Origin: Nocardioides insulae DSM 17944 | GTDB taxonomy: Bacteria > Actinomycetota > Actinomycetes > Propionibacteriales > Nocardioidaceae | Assembly: GCF_000422825.1 (NCBI RefSeq) | Contig: NZ_KE383928.1 | Span: 880,930-944,929 of the forward strand | DNA: 64,000 bases | Reading direction: 5' to 3' | Part shown: in pieces, positions 21,036-29,150 of the stretch | How the letters are laid out: every line of letters begins with the position of its first letter | Position numbering within the stretch: position 1 is the first letter of the stretch | The notes under the pieces: generated by a model | Databases searched by the model: none | Told to the model about the DNA's origin: nothing | Seen by the model: the letters and a program-made list of their open reading frames with translations, nothing else | Translations under genes and position numbers: made by a program

Positions 21036-21670
21036 TGATGGGCATGGGCGAGTCGGTCGTCTCCACCTGGGCCAGCGGACTCGACGGCGTCCCGCTGGAG
21101 GCGCGCAACGTCAATCAGCAGCACGCGGCCGCCGGACTGGTGGCGCTGCCCGCCGCCGTGGCCGCCTTCCGCCAGGGGGGCGTCGAGGACGACCTGCGGG
21201 CCCTGATCGGCCGGGCGCTGCCGGGCGCCTCGGCGCAGGCGGCCGCGGAGCTGGTCGCCCGGGTGGGGCCGGCCGCGGTCGCCGAGGTGCTCGCCGAGGC
21301 CCGGTGCTCGGTGATGACCGAGGTGGCCGAGACCCCCGGCGACAGCCTGATCAGCGCGCACGACGCGGGCCGGATCCTGATCGCCCTCGCCGAGGGCCGG
21401 CTGACCGACCCCGAGGACGCCGCCGAGCTGGAGCGGCTGATGCGCGAGCACGATGAGCGCGACGGCCTGCCGCTCGGACTGCCGGCCGATGTCACGGTCG
21501 CGAATGTGATCGGCGGCTCCGACGGCGTCCGGCACGACATCGCCCTGGTCCGTTCCGGCGAGCGTCCTCCCACCGTGATCTGCCTGCTCACCTCCGGCCT
21601 CGACGAGGACGAGGCCGAGGTCCGAGTCGGCGAACTGGCCCGCTACCTGTGGGACACGCTGCCCCGCTGA
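21035..21670 (+). CDS. degenerate class A beta-lactamase-fold protein (inactive serine-hydrolase-like)
   Basis: 211 residues, overlapping the guaB3 stop by one base; ATGs at 21038 and 21044 are alternatives. The C-terminal half follows the beta-lactamase2 pattern closely: SAHDAGRILIALAEGRL, then DGLPLGLPADVTVANVIGGSDGVRHDIALV. The Lys-Thr-Gly triad position reads NVIGG. The N-terminal SxxK helix equivalent reads AAAGLVALPAAVAAF, losing both Ser and Lys, and no SDN motif is seen. It is therefore probably catalytically inactive. The function is unknown; coupling to guaB3 suggests joint expression. Confidence 0.65.
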   Translation: MMGMGESVVSTWASGLDGVPLEARNVNQQHAAAGLVALPAAVAAFRQGGVEDDLRALIGRALPGASAQAAAELVARVGPAAVAEVLAEARCSVMTEVAETPGDSLISAHDAGRILIALAEGRLTDPEDAAELERLMREHDERDGLPLGLPADVTVANVIGGSDGVRHDIALVRSGERPPTVICLLTSGLDEDEAEVRVGELARYLWDTLPR

Positions 21671-21736
21671 CGTTCTGTGTCTCTCGGCCGAGGCACCACC
21701 ACCCCGGCCGCACCACCCCGGTCGGAGGTTGCCCGG

Positions 21737-22360
21737 TCACTCCTCCGGGTCGACGCCGAGCAGGCGGAGGAACATCGCGGTGAGGTCGGCGATGATCTCG
21801 GTACGACGGGTCGGGTCCTGGGTCACCAGCGGGGCGAACTGCGCCACCATGCCGCCACCGGCGCGGGCGACGGCGTCGGGGGAGGCGGCCGGGTTCGCAC
21901 GGCCCTGCGCGGCCAGTCGGGCGACGTACCCGGCGGTGCGGCGCCGGGGGAGGTCGTGCAGTTCCTCCCACAGTGCCGCCATCTCCGGGTCGCTGAGCGA
22001 CTGGTGTTCGAGCACGGTGATGAAGGCCAGGTTGGCGGCGTAGGCATCGAGGTAGGCGGCGTTGGTGGCCTCCGCGACCGCGCGCACGTCGTCGGGGTCC
22101 AGTCCGGTGAGCTCCTGGGCGGCGACCATCCGGTCGCGCACGTGCTCGGCGACCACCGCGAAGGCGGTGCCCTTGTCGGCGAAGTAGACGTAGAAGGTCG
22201 CCCGGCTGACGCCGGCCTCGGCGGTGATGTGGGCGATGGTGGTGCGGGCGTAGCCCTCGCGGGAGAAGACCCGCTGGGCGGCGTGGACCAGGCCCGCGCG
22301 GGTCTCGCTCTCGGCCCGGTCGCGCTTCTCCCGGGTGGCCCACGGTTTCGATGCCGCCAT
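21737..22360 (-). CDS. TetR/AcrR family transcriptional regulator
   Basis: 207 residues from the ATG at 22360. The N-terminal helix-turn-helix (AQRVFSREGYARTTIAHITAEAGVSRATFYVYFADKGTAF) is canonical TetR, and the C-terminal ligand domain is about 140 residues. It diverges from the single-chain acyl-CoA carboxylase gene with a perfect palindrome between them. It is therefore likely the repressor of that catabolic operon and of itself, induced by an acyl-CoA or related ligand (inference). Confidence 0.9.
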   Translation of the reverse strand: MAASKPWATREKRDRAESETRAGLVHAAQRVFSREGYARTTIAHITAEAGVSRATFYVYFADKGTAFAVVAEHVRDRMVAAQELTGLDPDDVRAVAEATNAAYLDAYAANLAFITVLEHQSLSDPEMAALWEELHDLPRRRTAGYVARLAAQGRANPAASPDAVARAGGGMVAQFAPLVTQDPTRRTEIIADLTAMFLRLLGVDPEE

Positions 22361-22369
22361 ATGCCCACC

Positions 22370-22401
22370 ATCTGTTGACGTTGACGACAATGTCAACAGA
22401 T
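22370..22401 (+). promoter_or_regulatory. TetR operator candidate
   Basis: A perfect 10-bp inverted repeat, ATCTGTTGAC-N12-GTCAACAGAT, centred in the 97-base divergent region between the TetR gene and the acyl-CoA carboxylase. The spacer itself contains another TTGAC half-site. Confidence 0.7.
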
Positions 22402-22457
22402 AGTGGTGACCGGCGTCACGTCTGTGGGGCCGACGCAAGCTCGTGCCTGGAGGGCCC

Positions 22458-25400
22458 ATGGTCACTGTCCTGATCGCCAACCGCGGTGAGATCGCCGTTC
22501 GTATCCACCGGGCCGCCCGGGCCGCCGGGATGCGGACGGTCGCGGTCTGTACGCCGGAGGACCGGGACGGCCTGGTCGTCCGGCTGGCCGACGAGGCGCA
22601 CGTCCTGGACGGCGTCCGCGGCTATCTGGACGCGGAGCGGCTGGTCGAGGTGGCCGTCGGGGCGGGCTGCGACCTGGTGCATCCGGGCTATGGCTTCCTG
22701 AGCGAGAGCGCCGATTTCGCCCGCCGGTGCGAGAAGGCCGGGCTCGGCTTCGTCGGACCCGAACCCGACGCGTTGGCCCTGCTCGGCGACAAGGCCCGGG
22801 CCCGCGATCTCGCCGTCTCACTCGGCATTCCCGTCCTGCCGGCCACCGGTGCCGGCTCCCGGCTCGAGGAGGCCGAGACGTTCCTCGCCGGCCTGGGGGA
22901 CGGTGCTGCGGTGATGGTCAAGGCGGTCGGCGGCGGTGGCGGACGCGGCATGCGGGTCGTCGACGCGGTCGCCGACCTGCCGGCCGCGTGGGAGCGGTGC
23001 GCGTCGGAGGCCGAGCGCAGCTTCGGCCGCTCGGAGCTGTACGCCGAGCAGTACCTCCGCCGGGCGCGGCACATCGAGGTGCAGGTGATCGGCGACGGCA
23101 CCGGCGAGGTCGCGCACCTGCACGACCGTGACTGCTCGGTGCAGCGCCGCCACCAGAAGGTGGTCGAGGTGGCTCCGTGCGTGACGCTCTCCGAGACGCA
23201 CCGGGCGCCGCTGCTCGACGCGGGGCTGCGGATCGCCCGGGAGGTGAGGTACGCCGGCTTGGGCACGGTCGAGTTCCTGGTCGACGCCGAGGATCCGGAG
23301 AGGTTCTACTTCCTCGAGGTCAACCCGCGCGTGCAGGTCGAGCACACCGTGACCGAGGCGGTCACCGGAGTGGACCTGGTGGCCGCGCAGTTGAGCATCG
23401 CGACCGGGCGCACCCTGGCCGAGCTCGGGCTGCGCCAAGACGAGCTGCCCGCGCCGCGTGGCGTCGCGGTCCAGCTGCGGGTCAACCTGGAGGAGCTGCA
23501 CCCCGACGGCACCGCCCACGCCGTCGCCGGGGTGCTCACCGATCTGGAGTTGCCGCACGGCCCGGGGGTCCGGGTCGACACGCACGCCCGAGCGGGCATG
23601 GAGATCACCGGCAGCTATGACTCGCTGCTGGCCAAGGTGATCACGCACGTGCCCGACGCCGATCTGGCCCGGGCCGCGAGCGCATCCCTGGACAGCCTGC
23701 AGATGCTGAGCGTGGGCGGTGTGCCGAGCAACGCCGAGGTGCTGCGTCGGATCCTCGCCCACCCCGACTTCGCGGCCGGGTCGATCACGACCTCCTTCTT
23801 CGACGACCACGTCGCCGAGCTGGTCCCGGAGCCGAGGGTTCGGCCGGACGTCGACGCGGCGGAGGGGGAGGTGCTCGCGACCTTCCTGGGCACCGTCGTC
23901 GACGTGCTGGTCGAGCCCGGCGACGAGGTGGCCGCGGGCGACCCGGTGATCGTGCTCGAGGCGATGAAGATGGAGCACGTCGTCGCGGCGCCGGTCTCGG
24001 GTCGGATCGAGGAGCTCGGCGTCGCGGCCGGAGACGTGGCCAACGCGGGGCGGCTGTTGCTCCGGCTGGTCCCCGACGAGGTGCAGGTCGACCGGCGCGA
24101 CGAGCGCCGCGAGATCGACCTCGACCACATCCGACCCGACCTCGCGGACGTCCTCGAGCGCCACGGGCACGGCCTGGACGAGGCCCGGCCCGAGGCGGTC
24201 GCCAAGCGTCGTCGTACCGGCCACCGCACCGCCCGGGAGAACATCGCGCACCTGTGCGACGGGGACAGCTTCGCCGAGTACGGCGCCCTCACCGTCGCCG
24301 CCCAGCGGCAGCGCCGTTCGCTGGAGGACCTGATGGTCAACACCCCGGCCGACGGCATGATCACCGGTGTCGGGCGGGTCAACGGCGAGCGCTGCGCCGT
24401 GCTCTCCTACGACTACATGGTGCTGGCTGGCACCCAGGGGTACTTCAACCACCGCAAGACCGACCGACTCCTGGAGTTGGCCGAGCAGCAGGGCCTTCCC
24501 GTCGTCCTCTTCGCCGAGGGCGGCGGCGGCCGCCCCGGCGACACCGACATCGCCAAGGCCTCCGGGCTCGACGTCCCCACCTTCGCGACGATGGGCCGGC
24601 TCAACGGTCAGGTGCCCTCGGTGGGGATCACGACCGGGCGCTGCTTCGCCGGCAACGCCGCGCTGCTCGGCTGCTGCGACGTCGTCATCGCGACCCGTGA
24701 CGCCAACATCGGGATGGGCGGCCCGGCCATGATCGAGGGCGGCGGGCTGGGCGTCTACCGTCCCGAGGAGGTCGGACCGACCTCGGTCCAGGTGCCGAAC
24801 GGCGTGATCGACATCCTGGTCGAGGACGAGGCCGAGGCGGTCGAGGTCGCCCAGCGCTACCTGTCCTACTTCCAGGGACCGCGCGCGGAGTGGGAGGCCG
24901 CCGACCAGCGGCTGCTGCGGCACGCCATCCCCGAGAACCGGGTCCGCGTCTACGACGTACGCACGGTGATCGACCTGGTCGCCGACACCGACTCGGTGCT
25001 CGAGCTGCGCCCGGAGTTCGGCGTCGGCATCATCACCGCCCTGATCCGCCTCGAGGGTCGGCCGATGGGCCTGATCGCCAACAACCCGGCCCACCTGGGC
25101 GGCGCGATCGACACCCCGGCGGCCGACAAGGCAGCCCGATTCCTGCAGTTGTGCGAGGCCCACGGTCTCCCGGTGCTCTCGCTGTGCGACACCCCGGGCT
25201 TCATGGTCGGGCCCGAGGCGGAGGAGACCGCCACGGTGCGGCACTTCAGCCGGTTGTTCGTGACCGGTTCGAAGCTGAGTGTCCCCCTCACCACGGTGGT
25301 GCTCCGCAAGGGCTACGGCCTCGGTGCCCAGGCGATGGCCGGGGGCAGCTTCAAGGTGCCGGCGGCCACCCTCGCCTGGCCCACCGGCGAACTCGGCGGG

Positions 25401-25649
25401 ATGGGCCTGGAGGGCTCGGTCAAGCTCGGCTTCCGCCGCGAACTGGAGGCGATCGAGGACCCCGAGGAACAGAAGCGGGCCTTCGACGACCTGGTCGCCG
25501 ACGCCTACCTGCGCGGCAAGGCGGTCAACGCCGCCCAGGTCTTCGAACTCGACGACGTGATCGACCCCGCCGAGACCCGCCGGCGCGTGCTCGCCGCGAT
25601 GCCGGAGACCGTGCCGGAGCAGCGCCGCCGCTTCATCGACACCTGGTGA
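22458..25649 (+). CDS. single-chain acyl-CoA carboxylase (BC-BCCP-CT fusion)
   Basis: About 1063 residues carrying all three activities of a biotin-dependent acyl-CoA carboxylase. Biotin carboxylase spans about 1-450: VLIANRGEIAVRIHRAARAAG, ATP-grasp VKAVGGGGGRGMRVV, and the RDCSVQRRHQKVVE loop. Biotin carrier is about 465-540, with EAMKMEH and Lys504 as the biotinylated residue. The carboxyltransferase covers about 560-1063, with ASGLDVPTFATMGRLNG and later LCDTPGFMVGPEAE. The architecture matches the homohexameric long-chain acyl-CoA carboxylase described from mycobacteria. It presumably carboxylates an acyl-CoA in the pathway encoded here. A GTG at 22443 is an alternative start. Confidence 0.9.
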   Translation: MVTVLIANRGEIAVRIHRAARAAGMRTVAVCTPEDRDGLVVRLADEAHVLDGVRGYLDAERLVEVAVGAGCDLVHPGYGFLSESADFARRCEKAGLGFVGPEPDALALLGDKARARDLAVSLGIPVLPATGAGSRLEEAETFLAGLGDGAAVMVKAVGGGGGRGMRVVDAVADLPAAWERCASEAERSFGRSELYAEQYLRRARHIEVQVIGDGTGEVAHLHDRDCSVQRRHQKVVEVAPCVTLSETHRAPLLDAGLRIAREVRYAGLGTVEFLVDAEDPERFYFLEVNPRVQVEHTVTEAVTGVDLVAAQLSIATGRTLAELGLRQDELPAPRGVAVQLRVNLEELHPDGTAHAVAGVLTDLELPHGPGVRVDTHARAGMEITGSYDSLLAKVITHVPDADLARAASASLDSLQMLSVGGVPSNAEVLRRILAHPDFAAGSITTSFFDDHVAELVPEPRVRPDVDAAEGEVLATFLGTVVDVLVEPGDEVAAGDPVIVLEAMKMEHVVAAPVSGRIEELGVAAGDVANAGRLLLRLVPDEVQVDRRDERREIDLDHIRPDLADVLERHGHGLDEARPEAVAKRRRTGHRTARENIAHLCDGDSFAEYGALTVAAQRQRRSLEDLMVNTPADGMITGVGRVNGERCAVLSYDYMVLAGTQGYFNHRKTDRLLELAEQQGLPVVLFAEGGGGRPGDTDIAKASGLDVPTFATMGRLNGQVPSVGITTGRCFAGNAALLGCCDVVIATRDANIGMGGPAMIEGGGLGVYRPEEVGPTSVQVPNGVIDILVEDEAEAVEVAQRYLSYFQGPRAEWEAADQRLLRHAIPENRVRVYDVRTVIDLVADTDSVLELRPEFGVGIITALIRLEGRPMGLIANNPAHLGGAIDTPAADKAARFLQLCEAHGLPVLSLCDTPGFMVGPEAEETATVRHFSRLFVTGSKLSVPLTTVVLRKGYGLGAQAMAGGSFKVPAATLAWPTGELGGMGLEGSVKLGFRRELEAIEDPEEQKRAFDDLVADAYLRGKAVNAAQVFELDDVIDPAETRRRVLAAMPETVPEQRRRFIDTW

Positions 25650-25680
25650 CCCGCCCGCACTTCTCCCGAGAGGACCCCGC

Positions 25681-27411
25681 ATGAGCATCGAGATCGACAC
25701 CGACCGGCTGACCGAGTTGGAGACCTACCTCGCCGACCTGCGCCCGCGACAGGCGCGGGCGCGACCGGCGGGCACCTCGTCCGAGCCGGTCCACCCGCTC
25801 GGCGAGCTCACCCTGCCCGAGTACGTCGACCACTGGGCTCAGCATCGCCCGGACCGGACCGCGATCGCCTTCGAGGGCCGTGACCTGTCCTGGGCCGAGC
25901 TGGCCGACCGGGTCGCCCGTCTGGCCGGTTGGTTGGAGTCGGTCGGCGTCCGGGCCGGCGACCGGGTCGCGGTCTTCATGCCGAACGCGCCGCAGTTCGT
26001 GATCACGATGCTCGCCTCGCTCCGCCTCGGCGCCGTGCATGTGCCGGTCAACCCGATGTTCCAGACCGCCGAACTCGTCCACGAGCTGGCCGATTCCGGC
26101 GCCCGTGTTGTCGTCACCTTCGACATGCTCGCGCCGATGCTGGCGAGCGCGCTGGGTGCCGACGGGGTTGTCGTCGAGCGGGTCGTGGCCACCGGTCCCA
26201 GGGAGCTCGCCGCCGACGGTACGCCGCCCGGGCCGGTCGACCTGGCGATCCCGGTGACCACCTGGGCCGAGGCCCAGGACGCCGCGCCGGTGCCGGTCCG
26301 CGGTCGTGACCTGGACGCGCTGGCCGCGCTCAACTACACCGGCGGCACCACCGGTCTGCCGAAGGGCTGCGAGCACACCCAGCGGCACATGGTCTACACG
26401 GCGGCGTCCACGGCGGCCGGCACCGGCAAGGATGGTGAGACCCGGTTCGTCGCGGTCTGCTTCATCCCGATCTTCTGGATCGCCGGGGAGAACCTCGCCG
26501 TCCTCAACCCCATCCTGCTCGGGGGCACCGTCGTCCTGCTGCCGCGCTGGGAGGCCGGGGCGGCGCTGGACGCGATCGAGACCTACGGCGCCACCACCAT
26601 GGTGGGCACCGTGGAGAACTATCTCGAGCTGATGGATCGCTCCGACCTCGGCGAGCGGGACCTGAGCAGCTTCGAGGACCCGATGGCGGTCTCCTTCGTG
26701 CGCAAGCTGACCCCCGACGTCCGCGCCCGGTGGCACGACGCGGTCGGGGCCCACTCGGTGCTCCGGGAGGGCGCGTACGGGATGACCGAGACCCACACCA
26801 TGGACGCCACGCCGTACGGGATGCACCTGGGGGACCGCGACCTCCGGGAGGAGCCGGTCTTCTGCGGCGTACCCGTGCCGGGCACCGACATCGCGGTCGT
26901 CTCCTTCGAGACCGGCCGGCCGCTGCCGCTGGGGGAGGCGGGCGAGATCATCGTGCGCAGCCCCTCGGTGATGACCGGCTACTGGAACAAGCCCGAGGCC
27001 ACCGCCGCCCAGTTGCGGGACGGCTGGCTGCACACCGGCGACAACGGCCGGATCGACGAGGCGGGCTGCCTGCACTACCTGGGTCGCGACAAGGACATGA
27101 TCAAGGTCAAGGGGATGAGCGTCTTCCCGGCCGAGGTCGAACTCCTGCTCTGCGGCCACCCGGGGGTGCGCACCGTCGCGGTCGTGGCCGCCGCACACCC
27201 GGAGAAGGGGCAGGTGCCGGTCGCCTTCGTCAGCCCCAGTGCTCCCGGCGCGGTGGACCCCGCCGGTCTGGAGACCTGGGCGCGCGAGCAGATGGCGCCC
27301 TACAAGGTGCCGGTGGTCGCCGTGGTGGAGGAGTTCCCGATGACGACCACGGGCAAGATCCGCAAGGTCGAGCTGGCCGAGCGCGCCCAGCAGGTCCTCG
27401 ACGCCCGCTGA
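25681..27411 (+). CDS. acyl-CoA synthetase (AMP-forming, class I adenylate-forming)
   Basis: 576 residues. The P-loop-like motif YTGGTTGLPKG is near residue 220 and the substrate motif YGMTETHTMD near 365. The hinge/A8 region is GWLHTGDNGRIDEAGCLHYLGRDKDMIKVKG, and catalytic Lys is in TTGKIRK near residue 559. It would activate a carboxylic acid as its CoA thioester, feeding the carboxylase encoded 31 bases upstream. Chain specificity cannot be read from the sequence. The ATG follows CGAGAGGAC. Confidence 0.93.
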   Translation: MSIEIDTDRLTELETYLADLRPRQARARPAGTSSEPVHPLGELTLPEYVDHWAQHRPDRTAIAFEGRDLSWAELADRVARLAGWLESVGVRAGDRVAVFMPNAPQFVITMLASLRLGAVHVPVNPMFQTAELVHELADSGARVVVTFDMLAPMLASALGADGVVVERVVATGPRELAADGTPPGPVDLAIPVTTWAEAQDAAPVPVRGRDLDALAALNYTGGTTGLPKGCEHTQRHMVYTAASTAAGTGKDGETRFVAVCFIPIFWIAGENLAVLNPILLGGTVVLLPRWEAGAALDAIETYGATTMVGTVENYLELMDRSDLGERDLSSFEDPMAVSFVRKLTPDVRARWHDAVGAHSVLREGAYGMTETHTMDATPYGMHLGDRDLREEPVFCGVPVPGTDIAVVSFETGRPLPLGEAGEIIVRSPSVMTGYWNKPEATAAQLRDGWLHTGDNGRIDEAGCLHYLGRDKDMIKVKGMSVFPAEVELLLCGHPGVRTVAVVAAAHPEKGQVPVAFVSPSAPGAVDPAGLETWAREQMAPYKVPVVAVVEEFPMTTTGKIRKVELAERAQQVLDAR

Positions 27412-27471
27412 TCGAGCCCGAGCCTGAATACGGACGTCGCCGTCCCCCCTGCATCCCCGAACGGAGCACCG

Positions 27472-29088
27472 ATGAGCACCCCGGAGCTGATCCTCCTCAA
27501 CGCCCACGTCATCACCGTGGACGAGGCCGACACGGTCGCCGAGGCCGTGGCCGTCACCGGTGGCACGATCACCGCGGTCGGTACCTCGGCCGAGATCGGG
27601 CCGCTCGCCGGACCCGGCACCGAGGTGTTGGATCTCGGCGGGAGGACGGTCGTGCCCGGCTTCGTCGACGCACACAGCCACGTGTCGATGGGTGCGCCGT
27701 ACATCAGGCATGCGGCCCTCCAGCCGCCGCCGGTCGGCGGGGTCCGCACCGTGGCCGACCTCCTCGCCAGGCTGCACGAGGCGGCGGAGCGCAATCGGCC
27801 GGCGGCCGGTGAGTTCATCGTCGGCTGGGGCTATTACCCCGACGAGATGGAGGACGGTGGCGAGCTGACCGCCGAGTTGCTCGACCGGGAGTTCCCCGAC
27901 CACCGGGTGGCCGTCGCGCACGTGTCCTCGCACGGTGGCGTGGTCAACTCCCGGGTCCTCGCCGACCGGGGCTACGGCCCCGGGTTGCCGGACCCGCGCG
28001 GTGGCACGATCGTGCGCAAACCCGGCACCGACATCCCGAACGGGGTGCTGTGGGAACGGGCCTGGATGCCCCTGGTGACCTCGCTGCTCGACTTCGACGA
28101 CGCGGCGCTGGACGCGATGCTCGCCGAGTACGCCCGGTGGGGGATGACGACCGTGCAGGACGGCGCCGCGAGCCTCGCGCAGGTGCGCAGGCTAAGGGAG
28201 CGCGCGGAGTCGGGACACCTGCTCGTGGACGTACGTTCCTTGGTGATCTTCACCGAGCTCGAGGCGGGCATCGACTCCGGCCTGATCGGCACCACGACGG
28301 GCGGTCACACCGTGCAGGGCGTGAAGCTGATGCTGGACGGGTCGCCCCAGGGGCGGACCGCCCACGTCACCGAGGAGTACCTCGCCGGCGGGCCGGGCGG
28401 GGAGGTGCACTGGCACGGCATCGAGGTGCTCGACCAGGCCACGACTGACCGCCTGGTCGAGGTGGCCTATCGCCACGGCGTCCAGGTGTTCGCGCACTGC
28501 AACGGGGACGCGGCGATCGACCAGCTCGTCGCCGCGCACCGGGCGGCCGTGGCCGCGGGTGCGACCCCGCCCGGCCGCACCGTCCCGATCCACTCCCAGG
28601 TGATGCGCCCGGACCAGCTCGACGACTACGTCGCGGAGGGCTTCGAACCGTCCATGTTCACGGTGCACACCCTGCTCTTCGGCGACACCCATCTCCGCAA
28701 CCTCGGCGAGAAGCGCGCCTTCGGCATCTCCCCGATGCGCTCGGCGATCGACCGGGGGCTGCGGCCCACCAACCACTCCGACTACCCCATCACCCCGATC
28801 AACCCGCTGCTGCTGTTGTGGAGCTCGGTGGCGCGCACCTCGACCGGCGGGGTCGTGCTGGGGGAGGAGGAGCGGGTCACCCCGATGGAGGGCCTCCGGG
28901 CGCTGACGATCAATGCGGCCTACGAGCACCGCACCGAGCAGGACCGCGGCTCGATCGAGGTGGGCAAGCTGGGCGATCTCGTGGTGCTGAGTGCCGACCC
29001 GCTCTCCGTACCGGTGGCCGAGATCCGTGAGATCGAGGTGCTACGCACGTTCAAGCGGGGCGTCACGGTGCACGGCGCCCCCGCGTGA
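27472..29088 (+). CDS. amidohydrolase family protein (YtcJ-like)
   Basis: 538 residues of the YtcJ-like metal-dependent hydrolase group. There is an N-terminal beta-sandwich strand set (LILLNAHVITVDEADTVAEAVAVTGGTITAVG). Metal-ligand motif GFVDAHSHV is near residue 66, FAHCNGDAAIDQ near 345, and PTNHSDYPITPINPL near 430. The C-terminal EVGKLGDLVVLSADPL is typical. Members hydrolyse amide or imide bonds, with few substrates known. It lies 60 bases after the acyl-CoA synthetase, so it may release the acid that the synthetase activates. A strong hairpin follows. Confidence 0.88.
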   Translation: MSTPELILLNAHVITVDEADTVAEAVAVTGGTITAVGTSAEIGPLAGPGTEVLDLGGRTVVPGFVDAHSHVSMGAPYIRHAALQPPPVGGVRTVADLLARLHEAAERNRPAAGEFIVGWGYYPDEMEDGGELTAELLDREFPDHRVAVAHVSSHGGVVNSRVLADRGYGPGLPDPRGGTIVRKPGTDIPNGVLWERAWMPLVTSLLDFDDAALDAMLAEYARWGMTTVQDGAASLAQVRRLRERAESGHLLVDVRSLVIFTELEAGIDSGLIGTTTGGHTVQGVKLMLDGSPQGRTAHVTEEYLAGGPGGEVHWHGIEVLDQATTDRLVEVAYRHGVQVFAHCNGDAAIDQLVAAHRAAVAAGATPPGRTVPIHSQVMRPDQLDDYVAEGFEPSMFTVHTLLFGDTHLRNLGEKRAFGISPMRSAIDRGLRPTNHSDYPITPINPLLLLWSSVARTSTGGVVLGEEERVTPMEGLRALTINAAYEHRTEQDRGSIEVGKLGDLVVLSADPLSVPVAEIREIEVLRTFKRGVTVHGAPA

Positions 29089-29092
29089 CCGC

Positions 29093-29132
29093 CCCGGCTC
29101 CGCGAACCCCCGGTGGGGCACGCGGAGCCGGG
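29093..29132 (+). terminator. bidirectional terminator hairpin
   Basis: A perfect 12-bp stem, CCCGGCTCCGCG with its complement, around 16 bases that hold a further CCCC/GGGG pairing. It sits between the convergent amidohydrolase and alpha/beta hydrolase genes. Confidence 0.8.
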
Positions 29133-29150
29133 CCGGTCTCGGGCGGGCGG

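Noticed and set aside
22818..25700. 960-codon open frame antisense to the acyl-CoA carboxylase
   Set aside because: Shadow of a strongly biased gene; low-complexity translation, no motif.
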